Below are positions 1-7,574 of a stretch of DNA of 10,358 nt, piece by piece. The stretch spans positions 1-10,358 of the forward strand of contig JAQXMV010000089.1 of the NCBI GenBank assembly GCA_029013165.1. Reading direction: 5' to 3'. Below the pieces are notes generated by a model. It did not search any database and had not been told where the DNA came from. It saw only the letters and a program-made list of their open reading frames with translations. The DNA is from Oscillospiraceae bacterium (GTDB taxonomy: Bacteria; Bacillota; Clostridia; Oscillospirales; Acutalibacteraceae). Each line of letters opens with the position of its first letter. The stretch's first letter is position 1. A program made the position numbers and the translations under genes.

Positions 1-3
1 CAT

Positions 4-46
4 GCGAGGGCTTCGCCCTCGCGCCCCGACGGCTCCGCCGCCGGGG
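4..46. repeat. Two adjacent GC-rich palindromes
   Basis: Two stem-loops lie back to back. Positions 4-11 pair perfectly with 15-22 (8 bp around a TTC loop). Positions 24-33 pair with 37-46 (9 of 10 bp around TCC, with one A/C mismatch at 29/41). Neither is followed by a T-run on either strand, so they are not typical intrinsic terminators. They lie beyond the terminator of the minus-strand operon and resemble the GC-rich palindromes at 7990-8046. They may be REP-like intergenic repeats or part of the convergent 3' end of a gene left of the window. Confidence 0.6.
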
Positions 47-78
47 CCTTCCGACTGATCCTATCCACAATTTCACAT

Positions 79-117
79 AAAAAAACCTCCGCCTGCAAGC
101 CGAAGCCTGCAGGCGGA
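79..117 (-). terminator. Intrinsic terminator of the CotH/phosphoesterase operon
   Basis: Read on the minus strand, 117-108 pairs with 97-88 as a perfect 10-bp GC-rich stem. Two further inner pairs close a TTCG tetraloop between C and G, an exceptionally stable RNA loop. After GG comes a run of seven T (85-79). It sits 24 bases after the stop codon of the 1745-residue protein gene and is a textbook Rho-independent terminator for that transcript. On the plus strand the stem is followed by ATTCCGATTTTTC, so weak bidirectional activity is possible. Confidence 0.93.
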
Positions 118-140
118 TTCCGATTTTTCAAGAGATGATC

Positions 141-3100
141 TTATTTAAAGATGCTTTTGAAGAGAGATTTGAAGAAGTTGAGAATTCTGTTGAAGAAAGT
201 ATAGAAGAAATTCTCAAAGTTGGAGTTGTGTTCCATGTCACGCAGACATCTATCACAACGGCCGTTACCGTCTTCATCAATGTGTCCGAGAGCCGGAACC
301 TTAACATCCTTCGTGGTGCTGCACTCACGGCAAACGTAAGTATCTTTACCCTCAACATTACAGTTGGGATCGACGAGGGTCATAGCCTTTTCCCAGGTAT
401 GTGCACCTTCGTGCATGAAAGTACCGTCCATAGCAAAGGCATACATCTGACCGTCGATTTCGGTGTTATCTGTTGCCATGTAGTGATCGATCGGTGAGAA
501 GTAATACTTCTTACCCTCGATCTCCTGCCAGCCGGAAACCGGCTCACTGCCCCAGTAATAAATGGTTCCGTCTTCGGTGGTGTAGAATGCACCTCTGAGA
601 AGTTTACCGTCTTCAGAGAAGATAACTTCCAGCTTCTGGTTTGTTCTCAGGGTAACAGTGGTTTTGCCGGTACGCATAGCGCCGTCCGTTCTGGAGAAGT
701 AATAGATATAACCATCAATCTCCTGCCAGCCCTTGAGGAGAGCACCGCCGCGATAAGCTCTGGTGACGCCATCTGAATCCTTGACAAAGGCTGCGCCGAT
801 CTGCTTACCGTCCTCGGCAAAGTTATATTCAATGCCGTCGATGGTATTTTTGCCGGTTACGGCAAGGCCGTTTTCGTCAAAGTAGTAGCAATCATTGAGG
901 TTGGTGTACCAGCCCTTCTGAGGAACGCCACCGATGAAGTACATCGTTCTGCCGGTTGCTGCGTCTGTTGCGAAGCCGTTATATTCACCGAGAGGCTTTA
1001 CATGGCCGCAAACAGTACATTCCAGATAACCCTCACCATAGACGAAAGTATGACCGTTCTTAGAACACTCATTGTCTTTCTTCATGGTGTAAGAATCAAG
1101 AACTGAACCGTCAAGATTATAAGTCGTGACACAGAACTGCTTTTCATTGGCAGAAACGGTCAAATAAACTGCTTCATAATCATTGGTAGCAATGTCAAAG
1201 TTAAAGGCATTATTATTGACCACTTCGTATGACTTTTCACCGGTGGAACCGCAGATGTAATAGACGGTACCTGCTTTTTCATCGACTTCGCCGGCTGTCA
1301 TCGGCTTGGTTCTTGCATAAGAGTGATCATGTCCGGCGAAGACAAAATCAATACCGGTTTCGTCAATGACAGGCACAAAGATCTCACGAACCAGATCGCT
1401 TCCGCCTGTGGGATTGGTGTAGTAAGAAGGCTGGTGCATAGAAAGAATCTTCCATGTTGCATTTGAAGCAGCTGCATCTGCTTTAAGCCATTCAGCCGCA
1501 AGTCCGTAGTTCTTTGTGCCAACGAAGTTGACGACAGCAACATAAACATTACCATACTGAACCGAATAGCAAATCGGAGCTGTTCCATCTTCCGAATCAG
1601 GAAGATTGAAGTAGGCAGCAGAAGATGTCGCACCGTCATCGCCGTAATACTCATGGTTGCCAAGAACATGGATAATATCCTTGGAACCGAAGAAATCACC
1701 GCTGAAGATCTTGGCAATATTGGCCCACATCTCATAGTTACCGCCGTTATCCACTGCGTCACCGGTCTGAAGACCGAAGTCAAAATCAATGCCGGATGCG
1801 CTCAGAGCGTTAGCTATAATATCTGTGTTTGTGGTGTCATTTGCCTGGGTATCACCGAGGACAAAGAAATTGGTGTCCGTACCTTTTCTGTGAGTCTTAA
1901 AGGTGCTGATCTCCGTCATGTTGGTGCCATCACCAGCCTTGAAGACATATTCTGTCTCAGGCAGAAGTCCGGTGATCAGAGCGCTGTTTATGCGTACAGC
2001 ATAGTTCAGCTTGATGTCAGCGGAGCTGGACATTTCCTTAAGAAGGCTCTTGCCCTCAAAAGTCTTGAGTGCTGCATCGCCCTGTGCGTCATAGTCAGCT
2101 TTAGTGGCATAGAGCACGACAGCTTTATCAGCAGAGGTGATGGGATTGGACATCCAGGAAATGTTCTTGGAATCTGTTGCCGATGTGGTTGCGTTGAGTT
2201 TCAAGAAGGTAGGCATACCGTCCTCGCTGCCGCCGGCATTGAAGCTCTGACTCTTGCAGACAAAGGAGAGACGACCCTCTGATTCAGCATAGACCGCATA
2301 CTCAGCAACAGAGGACACAAACTTATCTGTGAAAACAATGCCGTTTTCATCTGTGGTACCGATGAGTTCTCCGGATTCAGTCTTAACCTCAGCACCGGCA
2401 ACAACATTGCCCTCGGTATCCTTTACAACGATGTTTCCGCCCACTGAACCGACAACCATGGTATCAACGGCAACAATCAGCGGTGATTTGGGCTCAGCCG
2501 AGACTGCGCCGTAGAAACTACCGACAAACTTTTCGTCCTTAACAGAACTGTATTCGATTTCACCCTTCACAATCTCATAGGTTACTTTCAGTCCTTCAGG
2601 AATATTGTTGGGAATATTAAACTTGATCTTGGCAATGATATCGTTGCCTGCCAGCTCACTTGCAAGAACGGCAGCGCCGGACTTCTTCACAACCTTAAAG
2701 TTGATAGCGTCCTCTTTTGTGTCATATTCGGCTTCGCCTTCCAGCTCAAAGCCGTCGCCTGCCTCAACGGTAAACTTGTTCCAGTAGTTGATAAGATTGG
2801 AATAGATCTTAAGGGAAACATCTACTGAATTGATATCGGAAATATCGTTTGCCGTGATAGCCGTTGTATAAACGGAGCCGAGAATCGGAGCCTCATCCAA
2901 AGCAACATAATCCAAAACCGTATCATTTGTTACTTCGCCTGCAACGGTGAAAGTGCGTCTCTCGGTTGTGGTGTTGCCGTAATTATCGGTCACTGAAATT
3001 TCAATGTTATGTTTACCGTTAGCAAGATAGGCATCGTAGAAGTAGATTTCCTCATCGCCCTCATTGATGAAACATCTGTCGGTAACATCAACACCGTCAA

Positions 3101-5378
3101 TGAACATTCTGACTTCGTTGAAGTTGATACCGGTGGCATATTTGCCCTCCACATCAGCATAGGAAGCTCTGAAAGTATTGACATTGGAATCAAATACGGT
3201 TACTCCGTCTTCTATTTCATTGATATCGGCTTTAATGGAATTGACAACCGGGTTGTCTGTGTCAGCAGTGTTAGCGCCATAAACGAGCTGCCAGTTGTCC
3301 AGATAAATCTTGGAAGCAGTTCTGTCACCGAGCATAGCGTCACCGCCACCATTTGTCTGGAATGAAATCCAGAACATACCGGTGCTCTGATAGAAACCGT
3401 AAGGAGCCTTTGCCGGATTCAGGGGCATTTCGAGATACTTCCAACCGGTCCAGTCGATCACAAAGCCCTGATAAAGGTTACCCTGTGCACCATCCATATC
3501 ACCGGTACACTGCGGATAAAGAACAAAGTCGGCCGTTCCCTTGGGAACATAAACCCAGACACCGATAGCAGTGGGTGTGCCCTCAAATTTGCAATCAGGC
3601 ACCGTAACGCGCAGATAGTTGTTGGAGTTTCCGTTACCGTTATAGCTTTCGTAGTTATATTCAATCTTCAAAGAGTGCTCACCAAAACGAACCGGCTCAC
3701 CGTCAGCCTTGGAAACAATGGTGGTTTTCATGGAAGTCTGATCGGTCAGTGAAGCATTTGGCCATGAATAGAAGGGATAGCCCTGCTCATAGAATTTGGC
3801 AGCCTGCTGCGGAGAAGATTCAGGGAGGCTTCTGTCAAAATAGGGCATCTGATAAGAGGGAATCCATTCAAGGTCGGGGTTAGCCGCTGCTTCTTCGGCA
3901 TCGGTTGTATATTCGAAATCATAGCGTACAACAGGCATGGCACCGATAACCGCCTTGATTTCTGTGGCAACACTCTCATCAAAAGCGAGGGTTGCGGAAA
4001 TGACTGCGTTAATGGTAATACCGTCAGCAGTTGTGAAAGTAAGGCCGTCAAATGAGCCTGCGGTTTCGCCGAGGTCATTACCTTCTTCGTCCTTAATGCT
4101 CCAGTTAATATCGCCGGACTTCATAACAACATCGACCATCTTATACTTGGCAACAATACCGAAGTCTGTGGTCTGCTCGAAACCGAGTGAAACATCGTTA
4201 TTCGGTACATAGAAAGCATCGGGAACAACGATATCAATAAAGGTGCTTCCACAAACTTCATCGCCAGCAACATAGTTAACGGTCACGCGACCGGTCTTGC
4301 CACTGGAGGTAAAGAGTCCGTCTGCCGTAATCGTACCGAAAGAGTCGTCCGCCAAAACGAAGACGCCATCCGCGGGAAGATCAGCCACACCGCCGGAAGA
4401 GTCAACACCGGTGCCACAAAACTGAACCTCGGAACCGGGAGTATAAAGTATACTGTTGGGTGTGAGAGAGGCGTGATCAAAAACGCCGGTGGGTTTTGCG
4501 CTGGAAACGACAAAAATGGAGGAAGCAACCTTTCTTTCTGCACCGTCAGAGGGAACATTGGAAACCTCCAGGCTACCGCTGCCCTCATATTCAGCAGCGT
4601 ATGTAGCAGATCCGCCACCGTCGAAGTTCAGAACATCAACGCAACCCAGACCAATCATGATATCTGCCAGGTCCTTGTCATTGAGACCTACCGATATAGG
4701 AGCATTTCTTCCGTCAGCATTATAAAGGATAACATCACCGTCAGCCTTAATGCCGATAGCTGTCTTGGGTGCAAAGTTTCCATCGCTGTGGCCGTAAGCA
4801 GTCTTGACGCCGTTCTTGACAAGAACATAGAAACCGCCGAGAGCTTCCTTACAGTTAGCCAGTACCTCTTCTGTCATTCTTTCACCGATCACCGGTGTGC
4901 CATCTTTCAGTATAGCAAAATACGGAGCACCGATAGCCTTCTTATAAACAGTACCATCCATTACGAGGTTACCTGTGGGCTCACCGGTCTGCATGTTGTA
5001 AATGTCAGCATTAAATGCAGCAACAACATTGACGCCCTTCTTCTGCTCAATGGCATTTGCCTGATGTCTGACCGTCTGCAGCTTCCATGTGCTGCCGTCA
5101 TAGTCAGCATAACCTGACATCAGCGTGGCCGTTGAGCCTTCGGACATATCAACGGATACGGCATAACCCATAACCTGACTCTGTCCGTCTGTCTTGTTTG
5201 TTACGATCTTGTTCTCGATTACACCGGGAGCGATGACTCTCTCGCTCTGGGAAACAAGAAACATTCCGTCCGGCACTGTAAAATCCATCAATGCAAATAC
5301 CGAGGCAGGTACCATGGCAAGAATGAGAAGCATGGACATGCACAGAGCCAGACACTTTTTGAGTATTGAGTGTTTCAT
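141..5378 (-). CDS. Secreted multidomain surface protein: phosphodiester glycosidase (NAGPA) + metallophosphoesterase + wall-binding repeats
   Basis: 1745 residues with a signal peptide at about 1-29 (KK, hydrophobic core, ASVFA). A NAGPA/DUF2233-type phosphodiester glycosidase domain spans about 115-291 (FNAD at 122, PKTAIGI at 204, NFDGGGS at 251, NVPSDGAERKV at 274). Then come a Big-like Ig domain (300-385), a carbohydrate-binding-like beta-sandwich (485-700, ending IYLDNWQLVYG), an Ig-like module (710-815), a cohesin-like module (820-955) and a carboxypeptidase-regulatory-like module (960-1047). A purple-acid-phosphatase N-domain-like FN3 (1055-1165) precedes a calcineurin-like metallophosphoesterase with all metal motifs: GDTQ 1175, GDAVDN 1206, GNHE 1240, H1315, GHDH 1349. 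Wall-binding repeats fill about 1460-1655, flanked by Cys/His motifs, and an F-rich amphipathic tail ends the protein (1717-1745). It probably acts outside the cell on phosphodiester-linked sugars or phosphoproteins; the substrate is unknown. It is the second gene of an operon, 51 bases after the CotH-like gene. The glycosidase and phosphoesterase calls are firm; the cohesin and carbohydrate-binding calls are tentative. Confidence 0.93.
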   Translation of the reverse strand: MKHSILKKCLALCMSMLLILAMVPASVFALMDFTVPDGMFLVSQSERVIAPGVIENKIVTNKTDGQSQVMGYAVSVDMSEGSTATLMSGYADYDGSTWKLQTVRHQANAIEQKKGVNVVAAFNADIYNMQTGEPTGNLVMDGTVYKKAIGAPYFAILKDGTPVIGERMTEEVLANCKEALGGFYVLVKNGVKTAYGHSDGNFAPKTAIGIKADGDVILYNADGRNAPISVGLNDKDLADIMIGLGCVDVLNFDGGGSATYAAEYEGSGSLEVSNVPSDGAERKVASSIFVVSSAKPTGVFDHASLTPNSILYTPGSEVQFCGTGVDSSGGVADLPADGVFVLADDSFGTITADGLFTSSGKTGRVTVNYVAGDEVCGSTFIDIVVPDAFYVPNNDVSLGFEQTTDFGIVAKYKMVDVVMKSGDINWSIKDEEGNDLGETAGSFDGLTFTTADGITINAVISATLAFDESVATEIKAVIGAMPVVRYDFEYTTDAEEAAANPDLEWIPSYQMPYFDRSLPESSPQQAAKFYEQGYPFYSWPNASLTDQTSMKTTIVSKADGEPVRFGEHSLKIEYNYESYNGNGNSNNYLRVTVPDCKFEGTPTAIGVWVYVPKGTADFVLYPQCTGDMDGAQGNLYQGFVIDWTGWKYLEMPLNPAKAPYGFYQSTGMFWISFQTNGGGDAMLGDRTASKIYLDNWQLVYGANTADTDNPVVNSIKADINEIEDGVTVFDSNVNTFRASYADVEGKYATGINFNEVRMFIDGVDVTDRCFINEGDEEIYFYDAYLANGKHNIEISVTDNYGNTTTERRTFTVAGEVTNDTVLDYVALDEAPILGSVYTTAITANDISDINSVDVSLKIYSNLINYWNKFTVEAGDGFELEGEAEYDTKEDAINFKVVKKSGAAVLASELAGNDIIAKIKFNIPNNIPEGLKVTYEIVKGEIEYSSVKDEKFVGSFYGAVSAEPKSPLIVAVDTMVVGSVGGNIVVKDTEGNVVAGAEVKTESGELIGTTDENGIVFTDKFVSSVAEYAVYAESEGRLSFVCKSQSFNAGGSEDGMPTFLKLNATTSATDSKNISWMSNPITSADKAVVLYATKADYDAQGDAALKTFEGKSLLKEMSSSADIKLNYAVRINSALITGLLPETEYVFKAGDGTNMTEISTFKTHRKGTDTNFFVLGDTQANDTTNTDIIANALSASGIDFDFGLQTGDAVDNGGNYEMWANIAKIFSGDFFGSKDIIHVLGNHEYYGDDGATSSAAYFNLPDSEDGTAPICYSVQYGNVYVAVVNFVGTKNYGLAAEWLKADAAASNATWKILSMHQPSYYTNPTGGSDLVREIFVPVIDETGIDFVFAGHDHSYARTKPMTAGEVDEKAGTVYYICGSTGEKSYEVVNNNAFNFDIATNDYEAVYLTVSANEKQFCVTTYNLDGSVLDSYTMKKDNECSKNGHTFVYGEGYLECTVCGHVKPLGEYNGFATDAATGRTMYFIGGVPQKGWYTNLNDCYYFDENGLAVTGKNTIDGIEYNFAEDGKQIGAAFVKDSDGVTRAYRGGALLKGWQEIDGYIYYFSRTDGAMRTGKTTVTLRTNQKLEVIFSEDGKLLRGAFYTTEDGTIYYWGSEPVSGWQEIEGKKYYFSPIDHYMATDNTEIDGQMYAFAMDGTFMHEGAHTWEKAMTLVDPNCNVEGKDTYVCRECSTTKDVKVPALGHIDEDGNGRCDRCLRDMEHNSNFENFFYTFFNRILNFFKSLFKSIFK
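414..1001 (-). repeat. Choline/glucan-binding-like wall-binding repeats inside the surface protein
   Basis: Encodes residues of about 1460-1655 of the large surface protein. Repeating units have the form G-W-x(5-8)-YYF followed by DG and TG(K) steps. The clearest pair is GWQEIDGYIYYFS (1550) and GWQEIEGKKYYFS (1616). A more divergent unit is GWYTNLNDCYYFDENG (1489), and others are degenerate (YNFAEDGK, MYAFAMDGTF). This is the cell-wall-binding repeat type (choline-binding family). It suggests non-covalent attachment to a wall polymer, although the usual choline-binding aromatic set cannot be verified by eye. Confidence 0.75.
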
Positions 5379-5389
5379 AGCAAAGATTT

Positions 5390-5395
5390 TCCTTT
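5390..5395 (-). promoter_or_regulatory. Ribosome binding site of the large surface protein gene
   Basis: The minus strand reads AAAGGA, ending 11 bases before the ATG at 5378. This is a moderate Shine-Dalgarno match with a slightly long spacer. It supports the ATG that begins a good signal peptide. No terminator separates it from the upstream CotH-like gene. Confidence 0.6.
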
Positions 5396-5418
5396 CATAT
5401 TTTTGATTTCTATATTCA

Positions 5419-5431
5419 AAGCCGCTGGCTT
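5419..5431 (-). other. Small stem-loop between the two operon genes
   Basis: AAGCC-AGC-GGCTT on the minus strand forms a perfect 5-bp stem that overlaps the stop codon of the CotH-like gene. It is followed by TTGAATAT, not a T-run, so it is unlikely to stop transcription. It could mark an RNA processing or stability point between the cistrons, or be chance. Confidence 0.3.
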
Positions 5432-7457
5432 AAAATATACTGACAACTGAAAACAGTTTGCTGATAATCGTACGGATATACTCGATGATGCTGCTGATGA
5501 AGAGCTTGATCTTCTCAAGAACCGTGAGCTTGCCCCACTGAGCATAGAGCACGATGTCACCGTCGGTGACAATCTCATCGCCGGGCTGATAGGTTTCGCC
5601 GCTGCCGTCAGCAGCCGTGTTCCAGCTGCGGAATCCGTAATTTCTGTCGGCGGAAGTAAAGGTGCATTCCTTGACAACGGTCTTTTCTCCGTTGAGCGTC
5701 AGGGCCTCGTGGAACATGATACCGTAAGCGCCGTTGGCGTCATAATAAAGTCTGACGGCTTGATCGGAAAGGCCCTTGGTGAGGAATTGCGTCCTGTTCT
5801 CAAGGAAGCTGATAACCGTGTTCACACTTGCGCGGTAGCCGTCGAGATTTTCCTCATGAGCAGCGGTAGAATAGCGGTTCCAGCGCAGGGCGTCCATGAC
5901 GGCAGAGGACTCCAGCGTGGCAGCCAGCGCACGCAGGGAGCTGATTCTCTCTTCGCCCAGCTCGGGGAGATAGCTTTCATTCCACTCCTGCTGAAGCAGG
6001 GCTCTGAAATCACTGTGGGAATAAAGCTGGGAAAGGATCGTTGCTCTGGCAGGGATCCTGTCGCTCTCATCAATATTCTTTCTGTCATCGGTGAGATAAT
6101 CGTCTCTTGTATACCACAGCCAGGGATTGGTGTTGTCTACACGCAGGCCTTTATATACTCTGCCGAAGGCAAAGTCAAAATCCCAAACAGGGCTTGCAAT
6201 GAGCTTGTCCTCATCGGCCTTTTTGGTGATGAAAAAGCTGCTCTTGCCGCCGTCAATATTCATGGACAGCTCCTGCATGATATACATTTTGGCGAAAGAC
6301 TCAGTGTCTATGTATTCACTGTAGTGTTTACCCTGGGAATTATATCCCGTTTCGGAGTAAAGCGCATCCTCAAAGGCCTGATAAAGATCGGCCACATAAT
6401 CGACCTGAGCCTTGGTGGCATATTCGGGACTCTTGAAATTCACGCACTGTCCCCTGGTGGTGGTGAAGCCGCTGATCTCATCATCATACCGGGTGTAAAA
6501 CTCCAGCTCCATGAGATAGCCGCCGGTGATATTCTCGGGGTCGTTGGGGATATTGACCCATTTGCGTGAGCCCGTCACGAAGCCTGAATTTTTACCGCGG
6601 GTGCCGGCAAGCTCACAGGCCTCCACATCAATGTCGGCATTGGCTTCCTCGTTGGCGTCATCGAGATCGTCGATATCCACCCGTGTGGAACCGACCTCAA
6701 CACTCTCACAAAGAAGATAGTTTCCGTAATACTCTCCGTTGACATAAAGATCAACATGGGTTGCCTTGGAGGCATAGTAGAGTCCTACACTGTCGGAAAG
6801 CCCGAAAGCAATCATGTTTCTGATGAAGGACAGATCCAGTGCCGAAGCCAGAAGCGACCACTTCTTGGCCTTTCCCATACCGAAAAGATCGGTTTTCTTT
6901 TCAAACTTAATGTTATAGGGTTTCTTGCTCAGACCCCAAGTGGAGTTTCCTCTGCCCTTGATGTATTCAAGCTGTGCATCATAGGTCTTTTCGCCGTTTT
7001 CATAGGCGGCAAAGGTCGCTTTTTCCTTATGGGACTTGTCCGCATGAACGGCGTCCATGGAGCCGGACTCGGTCTCAATATAAACCGCCGGGATCGCATC
7101 GGAAGAAAGGACATCGAGGAAATACATCTTTCCGTCAATCTTGACAACATAGACCGTCTCCTCGCTGAAAGCATCGGTGACGGCTCCGTTGACAAGGGCC
7201 TTGTCATTTACCGTTGCCTTGCTGCCGCTGAAGCCGACCTTCAGGGCCGTTCTGTCCGCACCGTCCGGCAGAAAAATATAATATCTGCCGTTAAAGCTGC
7301 TGCGGTACCAATTAACACGGCTGGCCTCGTCCTCAAAGGGAATCACCCAAAGCTCAGGGTTTCCCGACGCTGCAAAAACCGTCATGACACCGGCGCCCGA
7401 AAGGCAGATGATCAAAGCCAGAACAAGTGACAGAACTCTCTTGGTTCTCTTTCTCAT
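5430..7457 (-). CDS. Secreted CotH-family atypical protein kinase with C-terminal InlB-type repeat
   Basis: 675 residues. The signal peptide is about 1-29 (MRKRTKR, hydrophobic core, TVFAA). Residues 31-150 form a beta-rich N-terminal region of the kind that precedes CotH domains in gut Clostridia. The CotH domain spans about 155-550, with RGNSTW (169), KKPYNIKF (178), LFGMGKAKKWSLLAS (191), VDLYVNGEYYGNYLL (235), MNIDGGKSS (399) and PVWDFDFAFG (423). D402 and D426 or D428 are the likely counterparts of the essential Asp pair known in Bacillus CotH, which phosphorylates spore coat proteins on Ser. Residues 566-642 are a Flg_new/InlB B-repeat (FRSWNTAADGSG, YQPGD, LYAQW). Residues 644-675 form an amphipathic, hydrophobic tail. 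It is the first gene of the operon, with SD GAGGTGAG upstream. Export implies substrates at the surface rather than in a spore coat. No coat gene is nearby, so a sporulation role is not supported here. Confidence 0.93.
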   Translation of the reverse strand: MRKRTKRVLSLVLALIICLSGAGVMTVFAASGNPELWVIPFEDEASRVNWYRSSFNGRYYIFLPDGADRTALKVGFSGSKATVNDKALVNGAVTDAFSEETVYVVKIDGKMYFLDVLSSDAIPAVYIETESGSMDAVHADKSHKEKATFAAYENGEKTYDAQLEYIKGRGNSTWGLSKKPYNIKFEKKTDLFGMGKAKKWSLLASALDLSFIRNMIAFGLSDSVGLYYASKATHVDLYVNGEYYGNYLLCESVEVGSTRVDIDDLDDANEEANADIDVEACELAGTRGKNSGFVTGSRKWVNIPNDPENITGGYLMELEFYTRYDDEISGFTTTRGQCVNFKSPEYATKAQVDYVADLYQAFEDALYSETGYNSQGKHYSEYIDTESFAKMYIMQELSMNIDGGKSSFFITKKADEDKLIASPVWDFDFAFGRVYKGLRVDNTNPWLWYTRDDYLTDDRKNIDESDRIPARATILSQLYSHSDFRALLQQEWNESYLPELGEERISSLRALAATLESSAVMDALRWNRYSTAAHEENLDGYRASVNTVISFLENRTQFLTKGLSDQAVRLYYDANGAYGIMFHEALTLNGEKTVVKECTFTSADRNYGFRSWNTAADGSGETYQPGDEIVTDGDIVLYAQWGKLTVLEKIKLFISSIIEYIRTIISKLFSVVSIF

Positions 7458-7464
7458 TTACAAA

Positions 7465-7472
7465 CTCACCTC
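7465..7472 (-). promoter_or_regulatory. Ribosome binding site of the CotH-like gene
   Basis: The minus strand reads GAGGTGAG, with a GAGG core 11 bases before the ATG at 7457. This good Shine-Dalgarno match fixes the start at the MRKRTKR signal peptide. Confidence 0.75.
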
Positions 7473-7515
7473 AAATTAATTTAATCATTCCGGGGAATAT
7501 TAAAAATCCCTCTTA

Positions 7516-7535
7516 TCTGAAAACATACTTTCAGA
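7516..7535 (-). other. Stem-loop at the predicted 5' end of the operon transcript
   Basis: TCTGAAA (7516-7522) and TTTCAGA (7529-7535) are a perfect 7-bp inverted repeat around a 6-base loop. It starts within about 10 bases of the predicted -10 box, so it would form the first structure of the roughly 80-base leader. It may be a 5' stabilising hairpin or an operator dyad. I do not recognise a riboswitch. Confidence 0.4.
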
Positions 7536-7545
7536 CGGTAGTTTT

Positions 7546-7574
7546 ATTTTACCATTAATTCGAACTAAAAACAA
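7546..7574 (-). promoter_or_regulatory. Candidate sigma-A promoter of the CotH/phosphoesterase operon
   Basis: On the minus strand, TTGTTT (7574-7569) and TAAAAT (7551-7546) are separated by exactly 17 bases. Predicted transcription starts near 7539, leaving a leader of about 80 bases before the CotH-like ATG. The surrounding DNA is very AT-rich (13 G/C in bases 7561-7620), so a chance match is possible. The position and spacing are right for the operon. Confidence 0.5.

Noticed and set aside
1653..2282. Plus-strand open frame of 209 codons
   Set aside because: Antisense to the metallophosphoesterase and FN3-like region; no recognisable domain.
4473..5117. Plus-strand open frame of 214 codons
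   Set aside because: Lies fully inside the well-supported surface protein gene on the other strand; its translation has no family resemblance and it lacks a ribosome site. It is a shadow of the NAGPA coding region.
5709..6569. Plus-strand open frame of 286 codons
   Set aside because: Antisense to the CotH kinase domain, whose motifs are intact in the minus frame. The long frame is a codon-bias shadow.
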